Below are positions 45,701-58,700 of a stretch of 64,000 nt of DNA, one piece after another. The stretch comes from Uloborus plumipes (taxonomy: Eukaryota > Arthropoda > Arachnida > Araneae > Uloboridae): assembly GCA_038373865.1 (NCBI GenBank), contig JAXGGA010003414.1:1-64000 (forward strand), written 5' to 3'. The notes under the pieces are model-generated. The model was not told the DNA's origin. It did not search any database and saw only the letters and a list, made by a program, of their open reading frames with translations. How positions within the stretch are numbered: the first letter of the stretch is position 1; each line of letters begins with the position of its first letter. The position numbers were made by a program, and so were the translations under genes.

Positions 45701-48700
45701 TATACAATCTATTTTTTTTTAATAATTTTTAATTTTAATAAACATGCAATTAAATCATTTGCATTTTCTTTGCAAAAAATTTTTTTTTAATATATTCCAT
45801 TTCAATAAGCTTAAATAACTGGATAACCCCCATGTCTTAATCTCCTTGCTCAAGACTATAATTTATTTATTTACCTAACTTTCATTATTTGTTTAAAAGA
45901 TAAAACATTTGTACTGAAGCAAAGAACATTGTAAATCTTATGCAAATACTTACATTGCAAATACTTATGTCGTTTTCTTACCTAAAAATTACTAACTCGA
46001 CAGATTCATCAGTTTCTAATACTTTACGACAAAAGGCACATACTTCCTCATGACATGTAAAAACATGGTTTGCTGATTTACAAAGATTCCTCAGTTGATA
46101 GTGTAAGTCATCATTCATGAGCTTCGTAGTAGTTGCTAAAAGTGTCTAAAAAATAGTATTAAAACACTTTATCAAAGAAAAAAACTTTCATGTAACATTA
46201 CAAAGAAAACAGTTTTTTTTAAAAACAATATATACCGTATATACTCGCGTATAAGTCGAGAAATTTACTCCAAAAAATGAAGTTGAAAGTTAGGGGGTCG
46301 ACTTATACGTGGGACAGAATTTCCGAAAAATTTTCCCGAACAACTTTTGAGAAAAAAACAACCAAAAACGAAAAGATTTTTCCGATTCAGTCCAACTATT
46401 TTAAACAGACGCTAAAGAAGTAAATACTCATAAATTCTACTGTATGTTTGCATAGTTTGATTGTGAAATAAAGAAAACAAATTACAATAAACAACCGACG
46501 GAATTGCCGTATTCGCGAATTTTCCGATTGATGGCGTTTATCTTTTTGAAACAGGATGTAATAGGGCTACATCGCAAAATTTTATTGATAATAATGCCAA
46601 ATAAAAGCAACAGATAGCAAAAATTGTAACCTCAAAATCATACCCTTACAAAAACCGCGATCGTAAAATCGAACCCTTTACAAAAATCGGCGATCGCAAA
46701 AAATGAACCCTTTTCGTGAAAAAGAATAACAATTGTGCTATTTTCAACACAAGAATTCTCATTGCATTTTATTTTCCTTCTTTTTAAAACGTTTATATCC
46801 AAAAATCGCGGTAAAACGTTCCCAGATCTGTCCCGATTTACGAAAATCGCGATCGCAAAAATGAACCCGTTTTGTGAAAAAGAATAGCAATCGTGCTGTT
46901 TTTAACACAAGAATGTTCAGTGCATTTAATTTTCCTTCTTTTCAAAACATTTATATTCAAAAATCACGACAAAACGTTTCAGATCGCTTCAGAAAATGCG
47001 GTCTCGACTTATACGCGGGTTTTCGATTTTTTCCCGATTTTCCTTTAAAAATTAGGGGGGTCGACTTATACACTGCGATGCAAAAGTTTAGACAAAATGC
47101 AAATATGTGAATAAAATGAAAACTATTCAACGAAATGTTTTCAAATTTCTACTGCAGGTACACAATATGGTCCCAAATACGTGTCTGGAGTTCTTATAAC
47201 TATAACTGGAATCAAATTTTAAATATTACAAAAGACATTTTTTTACATTGTTGCAAAAGTTTAGACAATAGTCAGATTTTATGCAAATATCCCTTTAAAT
47301 GTGATTGGTGAAGGAAATGCGGGACTGTATTATTCATTTATAAAGTGCAGAGATTGCTAAATAAATAATCAAAATCTCAAAAGCTCTTTAGTTCTCGTGT
47401 AAAGAAGATGAGAAAGTTTGGAAGCCGAAATTTGAAAATAAACCTACTTTATTAATTTTTTGTCTTTTAAATCGGCTCTATTATGGTAGTACATTGTTTT
47501 TTACTTCGTAGAGAGCAAATTCAGACATGCGTATCGATCAAAAAGTCCAAGAAAAACTACATTTCTTAAGGATGAAGGAATTGAAAAAACGGCTCAGACT
47601 GACGATTCACCCCTTAATCCCACAAAACTTCAACTTGGGTCAAAAACAGCACGTGACAGCATAAGTAGATAAACAACTGAATCGGAATGCATAAAAAAAT
47701 AAAGAATTGTGCCTGAGCCTTTTCGGACAGAGTGTCCCAAATAAGCCTGATTTTAATGTGAAAATCAGCATATGTATCATCGTGACTAAAAAATGAATGG
47801 TACTTTCTTTGATAAAAATTATTAAAATTGGGATGGCCTAGATGAATTATAATTCTTTTCGCGGGACTTGAGAAATATCCAATGATCATATGCTGTGCTG
47901 TTTTTACCAATAAAATCTAGCTTATTTGGGACAACTCTGTCCGAAAAGGGTCAAGCACAATTCTGTTTTTTTTTTTTTTTTTTTTTTTTTTGTGCATTCC
48001 GATTCAGTTGTTCATTTACTTATGCTATCACGTGCTGTTTTTGACCCAAGTTGAAGTTTTGTAGGATTAAGGGGCGAATCATCAGTCTCAGCCGTTTTTT
48101 CAATTCCTTCATCCTTAAGAAATATAATTTTTCTTGGACATTTTGATCGATACTCATGTCTGAATTTGCTCTCCACAAAGTATAAAACAATGTACTACCA
48201 TACTAGAGCCGGTTTAAAGACAAAAAATTAATAAAGTAGGTTCATTTTCAAATTTCGGCTTAAAAACTTTGTCATTTTCTTTACACGAGAACTAAATAGC
48301 TTTTGAGATTTTGATTATTTATTCAGCAATCTCTGCACTTTATAAATGAATAATACAGTCCCGCATTTCCTCTACTAATCACATTTCAAGGGATATTTGC
48401 TTAAAATCTGACTATTGTCTAAACTTTTGCAACAATGTAAAAAAATATCTTTTGTAATATCCAAAATTTGATTCCAGTTATAGTTATAAGAACTCCAGAC
48501 ACGTATTTGGGACCATATTGTGTACCTGCAGTAGAACTTTGAAAGCATTTCGTTGAATAGTTTTCTTTTCATTCACAAATTTGCATTTTGTCTAAACTTT
48601 TGCTTCGCAGTGTACATGAGATCGACCTATACGCGAGTATATACGGTAGTCTTATACTCAAAAGCATAAAAATGTTTGGTACATGCAAATGTTGTTACTC

Positions 48701-51700
48701 ACACACTGGTAAATAATTACTTCATTTGTTATTATTATTTTGTTGATATTTTTGAAAGTATTATGCTTTCATGGCTCAATGCAGAATAAGATTCTACATA
48801 CAATGCAGTAATAACTTGGAAATCACAATTTATGGACATACTCTAATCTGGCAGTGAAGTAGAGAATTGATCTTAAAATACCAATTGTGAAACGGAAAAG
48901 CAGAATTACAATATGCTGTGAACTGGTCATTCTTCATTTTCATATGAAAAGTTTTATAAGGTGATTTATAAATTTATTCTGGTGAATAAATAGTTGTTTA
49001 TTTGCAAATGAGAATATGTGCCGCACTAACAGTTGAGAACCTCTGCTGAAGAATACATTGATTCAAAATGTTAACTACAATAGTAGGAAAACTTTCTCTT
49101 CATGTATACACATACAATATACAGCATCAAAATACATACCTTCTCATAGTTATATGTTTCAAACATGCCCATAATTAATTCTCTTATTTCTCCAAATTTT
49201 CCAGTGTTATAAGCAGGATCCTGTGGAAAAAAAACCGTAAGCAAAAACAAATGACAAGAGTGAAATACAATTTGAATGCTTAAAACTTACATACCTGAAC
49301 AACACGTTGTAAAATTGCAGGTAAAGAAATGTAACCCATCATATTATTAAGCAAATGTCTAGTAAGCTCTTTAAATGCTGTGAAATATTTAAAACAATGC
49401 TTTTAAGAAATAAAGCTAATAAATGGATACATACATATCACTTTTGCAAATACTTTCAATAGCAATGAAAATGCCCACAATTATGACTTTTTGGTTTTTT
49501 TTTCATAGTGATAACATTGAATCATCAGATACATTTCATAAAAAGTATATTTTTTGAGTATGATTTGAAACATAAAATAAATTTAATTAAACAATCAAAT
49601 ACATTAACAGACAATTTACTTATTATATGTGTAGTTTAATTTTTTATATCAGTTTCAGAGGAAAGAGTTTAATAGTATGAAATGAAACTTGAAATGCAGT
49701 AAAACTAAATTAAGTCAGACTAATAGGCTGTCTGACTCGATAAAAGCACAAAATTAAACAAAATTCCCCAGACATTGAGCCAAAGTACATAAACTTACTA
49801 CTATACACAGTAGTAATTTTGTCTTGAATTCAAGAGAATGAAATATAACAATGTAAAAGAGAAAATTACAAAAATGAAATAGGGCTTACACAAATACATT
49901 ATTGCACTAAATTAGCTTTTTTTAACGCCGTTACTTACTAGTGATCTATTTTATAGATCACCTGTTTTCTAACCACTCAAAGAAAACAATACCTTTTTAT
50001 CATTTCTTATTCTTAATGGATGGTTTCCTTATGCATATGGCTACACCCCTAAAAACTTTTAAACCTTTTTTCCCTGTTTAGGCCGGCAAGTAATGTCTGA
50101 AGTTTGTCATGTTGCAGATTCACAATGCAATTTTTATTCTGGGTACAACAGATTTTTTTAAAAAAGTATATTATACTCTTCTTTAGCTGGTATTAGTTAT
50201 CAAAAATTTATTCTTAATTTACGAAATTGGTATCTTCAAAGAAAAGATTTGAGGAAAATTACCTACTTTTTTACTACCAGAAACGCCTAGCTATCTATTT
50301 ATAGATCATCTTTTATTTCAACTACAAAATACTGTAAGTGAATAAAACTTACCTTTACTCTATTTATGAAAAATTTTCGTTTTAAAATAAATTTGATGTT
50401 AATGGGTTAAAATACAATATGTATACTGAATGCTCTGCTTATAAAGTGAAGTCCAGCTTAACTAAGTCCAGATGTTTCATTGCATAAGTTTAGTTACTAT
50501 GACACTTTAGGCTGCTTAGACAAAAACAGATTTCTCTTTTTAAATGAAATATTTTCCGTGAAATAATGAAAACACATGTAAAAGTTAATTGTAGGAATTT
50601 CTGACTAGAAATTTGTGCTATTATGCATGCTACCTCGAGAATGGCAGGCCGTGTACATACTTTCGGAAAGAGACAGATTTCAGTCCTTGACATGAGGGAC
50701 AACAGAAATGAATGCAAGGCAGATGGATTTTAAAACTGGACAAGGAAATAAGAGAAAAGGAGAAAAACCATAGTGTTGGTCCTTGCCATCTTCTCTCAAG
50801 ACAGAAAGCAATACAATTGAGCCCTTTATTAGATTAACAAGGAACACGCAACCTTAAAATACTGAAAAGAATTCAATCAAATGAGTTATTTAAAATTCAC
50901 TTTTTAAATCAGGATACACATTCATACCTTAAAAAAGCCATGGGATAACATATAATTTAAAGACATTCAACAACAGTAAAAGTTTTAATTATTTCTCTTT
51001 TTGTAGAAAAACTTAAAAATACAATTTTCCTTACCATTTAAAAATCTAGCATCAACTCTTCCTCTAAGTTGCCTCTGAGGAGCCATCATTGCTTCAAGCA
51101 AAGGAAACCACAGTTGCTATTTGTGCAAATGTTGATATTACAATCTAATACATCTTATCAGTAAGTAGTTTGTTTTAAGAACCCCATAGGCTCTTGTATT
51201 GTTGCAACATTATATTGCAGGAGATAATAAAAATATTTTATACTAACTTTTCATTAGCGTGACAAAAGATTTGGGAAGAATCATATAGAGAAGCAAAAAG
51301 AATAACAATAAATAAATAAATAAAAACTGATGTACAACACTAATAACCATGAAATAATTGTTTTTAATAAACCCTGAACAAATATTGTATAAAACTATAT
51401 TGCGTGATGGGAAATAAAATTTTTTTTTTTAAGTTTACCACTGTATTGCACACAAATTCAATTTTGATATCAGAAGAAACAATTCCATTATCTAAATTAG
51501 AATTTAATTTAAGGCTAAATAATTTTAACTGTTTAAAGATTTGTTAATTTTACTTTGAGGTTAATTATGTTTTCTATGTTAATTTTTAATACTCCAGCAC
51601 AAGTGATAATGTTTATATTGCGAGTTAAATTTTACTAATTTTAGCAAAAACTGCATTCAATAAGATACGGCAAGATGCATAATTTTTTCCTCAGGATATG

Positions 51701-54700
51701 ATTTGAAATTTACTGGGTGAGGAGCCATAAATGTTACAACCATTGACAAGAAAAGAGATGGTAACATTCAAAGCAATGGAAAGATATCAAGGAAGGCTTT
51801 ACAAGTAATTAATAATAAACAACTGGTTTTGAAAGTTAATCTCTGTTTTTGCCTCCGGTATACCAACAGCTGGTATAATTAAGTCAATGGTAAGGAAACA
51901 TTTCAGAAATCAGTTATTATAAAAAACTTAAAAATGAATATTGCTTTTATGGTTGTAAAATTGAAAATATATTTAATAACTATATTTGAATGTTTTGGAC
52001 TCTTTTAAAAATAAATAAGACACCTAGTTCTATATTGAAAAACAGTGTTTTACATTTATAATACATATTATCTAATATTTCAACATAATTATTTTGTTTG
52101 CAAATAGAAATGTTGTTTAAAAATCCAAAGAATGAACAGTGACTGCCCAAATAAAAAATGAAAACAAACTTTTTGTTCTGACACATTTCTTAGAGCAGTT
52201 CTCCCAATTACTTTTTTTTCCGAACAAAGTAGTTTATTGTTAGAGGAATATCTATTAATTCTTTACTTTTTAAAATTTAATTTATGATTGTTTCAATAAA
52301 AAGATTAAGACAGCTAGTGAAAATAAGTATTATTCACGTAGAAAAAGAAAATACAGTATACGCCCAATTGATAATCCATACATGGATTATCTGAATTGTG
52401 GATAATCTGTGCGTTCTCTTGGCTTGTGTAAAAAATAGCGAGATTATATGGCCAACAAAACATTGATTATTATGATATTACAGCAACACGAAAGAAAGAT
52501 GCATATCACAAAACAAAAACAAATGAAACAGTAAATTAATCAAAAATCTACCACTGATTAGTTAAAATAATTAAACATAGTATGTACTTCCAATAGTTTA
52601 AGTACGCTAGTCATTTTAATAAATATATGTTTGTTGAAATTAAATTATGATCATTTATCAGGTATAAATTTCTCATATCATTAAGCATAAATAATTTTCT
52701 TCACACATTACTTATTCTATAGCTCAAATAAACTGATTTGGATTACCCTTATTTTTCGATTTTCGACGTCATCATCCCTAGTGATTGGCCCAGATAACTG
52801 GGAGCACAATGTACAAAGTTTATTGATTTTTAAGATGTCAATTTTGAGGTCTTGGATCTTATTCACACATATGGATTTTAGGCATACACTTTTAAATAGT
52901 TTCAAATTCATACTTCTCTTTCATCTTGATCCATTTTATTAGAATTTCTTTGACACAGTTGAATGATGACCAACAGCCGAGATTGAAGTTCATTCCAAGA
53001 AACAGAATACTCTAAATTAAGATCAACATGTTGGCGAAATATTTCTTCTGTAACTTCTTGGATTTTAAATTTTAAACCCTAAAAGAAAAAAAAAACACTG
53101 CTTTTTTGAATCAACTGTTGAGAAAACGTTCACATTATTTCTTATGATTAAAATGAAAAAACAACGAAAATTAAGCAAATTGTATAGAAAATGCAGCATA
53201 TAGCTATTTCAATGTTATAACAGAGCCCCTTTATTAGTGTATAAGTGCAACTAAACTGCCATAAGAGAGCACCAGTATTTCTAATTCTAAAAATTTGGAG
53301 ATTACTATAGAAACAGAAACCTTTTGTTACGTTGATTTACAGTCTTCAAATAAACAAATAATAGAAGTAGTAGCTTCTATATAAAAATAATGAAATACTT
53401 ACTTCTAGCATTATATTAAACGCTCCATGTATATCTCCAGCTCTCTCTAACAAAAAGGCTGTGGCTTCCATGGCATTATATCTCCTACAAATCTGTAAAA
53501 AATAAATAAAAGCAACCAAAATTAACAAGCCATTTGAATTATAAAATAAAAGATACAGGAATAGATATTCTTTGTTCCTAGAAAAAATTTCCTGTTTGCA
53601 AACAGTATAAACAGCAGATCTGAAGACAATGTCTCCTACGTGCAAAAGCTATATGGATAAAGGTTTTCTTTAACAACAGAGCAGAGTATAGCAAAAATGA
53701 AGAATTAATATATAAGTCAATATCATTTATAACAGAAGCTAATATAATAGCAAAGGTACATACTAAGAACATATTCAGCTTTTTAAGTGCCACAAGATGT
53801 GAAACTGTTTAACTTCATGCACTAATATTTCTGCAGTAATCTCCCCGAACCAATTCTTCTTTCACTTAACTAACCATTTGAAATTGAAATAGATAAATAC
53901 CTTTGTGCATGAATATAATAACATAAATACAACGTGGTTAAAAGCACAAATGCCCAGGAATACTGCAGAAAGTGGTACATAGTAAATAGTAGTGGACTAA
54001 TGGAGCATTTTAACTTTATCTATTTTTTCTCCAGAAAAATTAGTCTAAACAAAAATTGCTCAATTTTCTCTCAAGTAATTTCTTCCGTAAGGGCTGGGCA
54101 CTATAGCAACTGATGACTGCAAAAAAGTTAGTCTTTCTTTTTAAGACAGTTGAATATGCTCAAAGAACATATACTGTCGTCCCCGCTTAATCGGGTAACG
54201 GATATACAAATGCCTTGGTTATACAAATAAAACATCCCGGAACCGAATATCCATAATCATAGATGCAATGTTAAAGATATGACAGCTTAAACGAATACCC
54301 CGCTTAATCAAATAATATTTTTTGGAACCGACGGTATTTGTTCAAGCGGGGCGACAGTATCGCAAGAAATATAACTAGAAATACATACCATAATGATAGC
54401 AATTAAGCATTTTTTATACATTTTATGGCTTAGATAAATGTGTAAACACTTCTAAAAACAAAAAAAAAGTAAGGAAAATGCATGGTTAAAGCTAACATTG
54501 AGTACATTGGGAATATCAACTAAGCTTGCAATATATAGGGAAATACTGTCGCCTTATAAAACATCATGAAACCAAATATTTCTCCAGCCATGTTGAAGAT
54601 CCCTGCTTAATCGAATAATATTTCTTGGAACCAACAGTATTTGTTAAAACAGGGCCGACAGTACTAATCGAGTAAAAACAAAAAGAAAAAAAAAATCTTA

Positions 54701-55676
54701 GGCAAGAGTTGGAAGGAATAGGACAACTGCATTAATGCAGAAATACAGTATGAAAAATTATTTCCAGCTTGTCCATTACATGTTTGTAGCAGAACAGAAT
54801 CAAGCAAGAGTCTAAAGCTAGCTATATAGCTATATCTACAGAACAAAATTTAAAATTTTTCCCATTTTGTTTCTACATTAATGCAGCTGTCTCGTTCTTC
54901 CTGACTCTCCCCTATACGGAGTATATTGACGTGTTACCTCTAAAGTTTCTTCAAGCCTGTAGCCTTCAGCATAACGCAGATAATTATGAACAAGATTCAA
55001 ATCATTTTGGCACATCAGTTCAATATAAGTTTCTACAACCTCGGGATGGATCATGGGAGCATCCTTGTTATTGACACTTGAATTGATATCTCTAAAAAAA
55101 AAAAAAAACAAACCAACATCATTTCTTTTCCCTTTTTATCTTGAAATATGTAAAACATTACTACATGGATCTATCTAACTTCTAGGAATGTGACATCAAT
55201 GTTTTTCCTAAAACATCAATGTTTTCATCAGATGCATTAGGGTTAATGTTTTTCAACATTCATGTTTTTTTATGTTGATGTTTTAAAATGCATACAAAAA
55301 CATCAAAAAAAAAAAAAAAAAAACCTGTTGATGAAAATATTTATGTTAAAAAATTACATTGTTAATTCGTGATGGATAACGAGTGGAGTACTGGACTAGG
55401 GGTTTGCTCGGCTTCTGGTCCAGATAAAAAAAACAGCGCCCTTCTGGAGCACATCCCTCTTCAACCACGAGTTGTGGTAGGTAGGGGGGGGGGGACCCTG
55501 GAGTGTGAAGTGAAGTGACGTCTAAAAAAGTTCTCTCATTGGAGAAACATTTACAACCCGTATTAAGGCTTTGTGTTAACTAGAATAATGAGACCCCAAA
55601 CAGTTTTCCTGCATTAAATCATTAATTTAAATGCATGAATTACAATTCAATGAAAAATTTAGACTACATTTATATG

Positions 55677-55714
<38 letters not shown>

Positions 55715-58700
55715 CACTGCTCGACATTGAAAATGCAACACCAAGAAGGAGTGGTCAGAAATTCATGCAAATTTTACCGTAGACGCACGTCACTGAGTTA
55801 TGCAAATGATATGAAATGTGCAGCTCTCCGACGCACGTGAAGTAAGATATAAGAGAATGAAGTTGAAAAGTGGGCTATGTTCATGTTGGTTTTTCTGCCA
55901 GACTAATTATCGGAGAAATTTGGTTTTTGTCTCGAAGGATACGTGTGATAGGAGGAAATGCTACGCCGTCCTCAACGAAGACACTTCCAGCATACAGACG
56001 ACTTTACAAGGGGTATGGTGATCGGATTGAGAAGGGGAGGTTGGTCCATACGTCAAATTGCAGCTGATACCCACATGGATGCAAGCACTGTGCATCGGCT
56101 GTGTCGGAGATGGTTGGAAAGAGGAAATGTAGCCACATTGAGGGGTGCAGGTGCAGCCAGAGTGACGTCAGACCGCTTGGATCGACGGATTCACCGACAA
56201 GCTGTGGTACCCGCTTGTCACTTGTACGTTGATTCTGCAGCATGTGCAAGGTACCCTGGATGTTCCTGTGTGGACCAGAACCATTTCCCGTCGACTGGTT
56301 GCACGTGGCCTGCAATCACGGCGCCCGCTAAGAAGACTGCCATTGACCTCACAGCACAGACTCCAACTTTTGGAATGGTGCCGGACCAGAGCGACGTGGA
56401 TGGCAGAATGGCAAACCGTAGTGTTCTCAGATGAATCCCACTTCTGTTTGTCCAGTGATAGTCATCGCATACGTGTGTGGCGTCAACGTGGAGAAAGATC
56501 GAATCCGGTAGTAACTGTGGAACGCCCCACAGCGCGACAACGTGGCATAATGGTTTGGGGCGCTATTGCATACAATTCTGTATCACCTCTAGTTTGTATT
56601 CGGGGCACTATGACGGCCCAACGATATGTAGATAATGTACTGGGGCCGGTGGCAATCCCCTACCTTCAGGGTCTGCCAAATGCAATTTTTCAACAGGATA
56701 ACGCCCGGCCTCACAGTGCTCGAATCAGCCAACATGCTCTATGAGGTGTACAGATGCTTTCCTGGCCACCATACTCTCCTGACTTGTCACCAATCGAGCA
56801 TGTGTGGGACGTGATTGGACGCCGTTTGCAGAACCTGCCACTGCCTCGTTCAGAGGACGAACTGTGGCAAATGGTTGAAAGGGAATGGAGTGCCATCCCT
56901 CAGGACACCATCCGCAGGCTTATTGACTCCATGCCTAGACGTGTTTCTTCGTGCATCGCTGCCCGCGGTGGTCCTACTTCTTACTGAGCCGACGCCGTCC
57001 TCGCTCTAAATTTTGCTTATTTATTGTGAAATAAATATCACTTACTGTTCCATGCTGTCTCTGTCTTCTTACCAAATTTCATCAATTTCTGACCACTCCT
57101 TCTTGGTGTTGCATTTTCAATGTCGAGCAGTGTATATATATATGTTAGAGCTGTAATCAGGAGAGTTAACAAGCAGTCTGCACCATTAAAGTTTTTCGAG
57201 CAGATTTTAAGAGATTTTTAGTCTGCTTTTTGAAGGAGGTCTTATTCTTGGGAACACTTTATAGTATTTAAGGTGAGGTGCCGCCGCTCTTGAAAGGGAT
57301 AGGCACATCTGTGAAAGAGTTTACTTTATATGAAAATATATTCAAAACATAAATATTTCATAACATTAATATTTTTTTAAGGAATTGAAACTATTGACGT
57401 TTTAATCTAGCACATTGATGTCAAATCATCTTTGTCACACCTCAACTAGCTTCTAATATGTTAAAATATAAAAAGTGAAATATATAAAAGTAAGCAGAAT
57501 CTTCTATCACAGCTTGAATTTCACTGTTTATTTGAAAAAGATTCTCAATGTGAAACTACTACTATAGATACATATACACCCGTGAAGAATGTTTGCTAAA
57601 AAAGCACAATGTAAAATGTATACCTAACAATTGAATTCAATTCTAAACTCCTAAAATAAAACATAAAAACTGCAAATTGACTTTAATTATTTATATGTAT
57701 ATGCATTATGTTATTGCAAAATGAAGATTCAGTACAAATTTGAGATGGCAATGAGAAATGAAATCAATTTACTTATTGCTAAACAAGCCTTGGAGAAACT
57801 GGTATAAAATCTGAGGGGCATCCTAAAAGTTCAAGAAAAAAAAAACATTAGAAATAATAGTAACATACACAGAAAATAAAGAAATACACACTTAGTAATA
57901 ATTAACCAATGAATCAAGCATAAAAAAAATACAGATGAAAAAATAAATAAATCAGCACTTACCTTTAATAACTTAACAACATGCAGCAACTGGTGTGGAA
58001 AGAATTCCAGCAAAATTTGGGAAATCTGCTTATTATCAATATCAACAAGTTGCTAAAAAAAAAATGCTGGCTTGGGAAATTCTGCACAAGAATAAAGCAG
58101 TAATTGAGTAAAAACCAAAAAGCGACGTTTAAAAACACAAATAGATAAAGTTAAAATTGGCAAACATGTTTCAAAGGCATAAAGCCTCCTTCTTCAGTGC
58201 CAAGCAAGAAATGAAAAGAAACAAAGCACCGGGAGAGTTTAAATAGCAAAGGAGCAAAAGCTAGGCCAATCAGGTGTCAGCGTGTGCCGAGCCCTGATTT
58301 GGCGTTGCATTGTCAGAAAATTTGTTGTTGTTATTGTTTCTTATACCACTCGGGTATCCGAGCCCGAGTAGATGAAATCTGCTCGATTTAAGGCAGGAAA
58401 GATACGGCTTCCGTTTTTAAGAGCACCATTTAGGTGGAAGACCGATTTAAGCTCAACACACATGCCATAAAGACCCGTTCATAGGGTAGGCATCCATTCA
58501 TGCCTCACTTTCACACACACGGAAAGGACAATGACAGGAGAGAGAGAAAGTACGCCCATGCCCCAGCCGGGACTCGAACCCGGGGCCACCGCATCACGGT
58601 CAGACGTCGCTGACCACTAGACGAGGTGGCCGGCGTCAGAAAATATAAAAGCATGAAGTAAAAACGTCACTGTGAAGTTTTAAACGTCGCTTTTTGGTTT

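Noticed and set aside
49923..50407. Another TTAA-bounded piggyBac-like element
   Set aside because: TTAACGCC and the inverse of TTAACCCATT are too weakly alike to call terminal repeats.
52355..52420. pogo-type MITE
   Set aside because: Only one end-like sequence (CAATTGATAATCCATACATG region) is visible; no matching second end.
58559..58634. Functional tRNA gene on the minus strand
   Set aside because: B-box and T-arm are good but the acceptor and anticodon arms do not pair properly, and target duplications show it is a SINE head.
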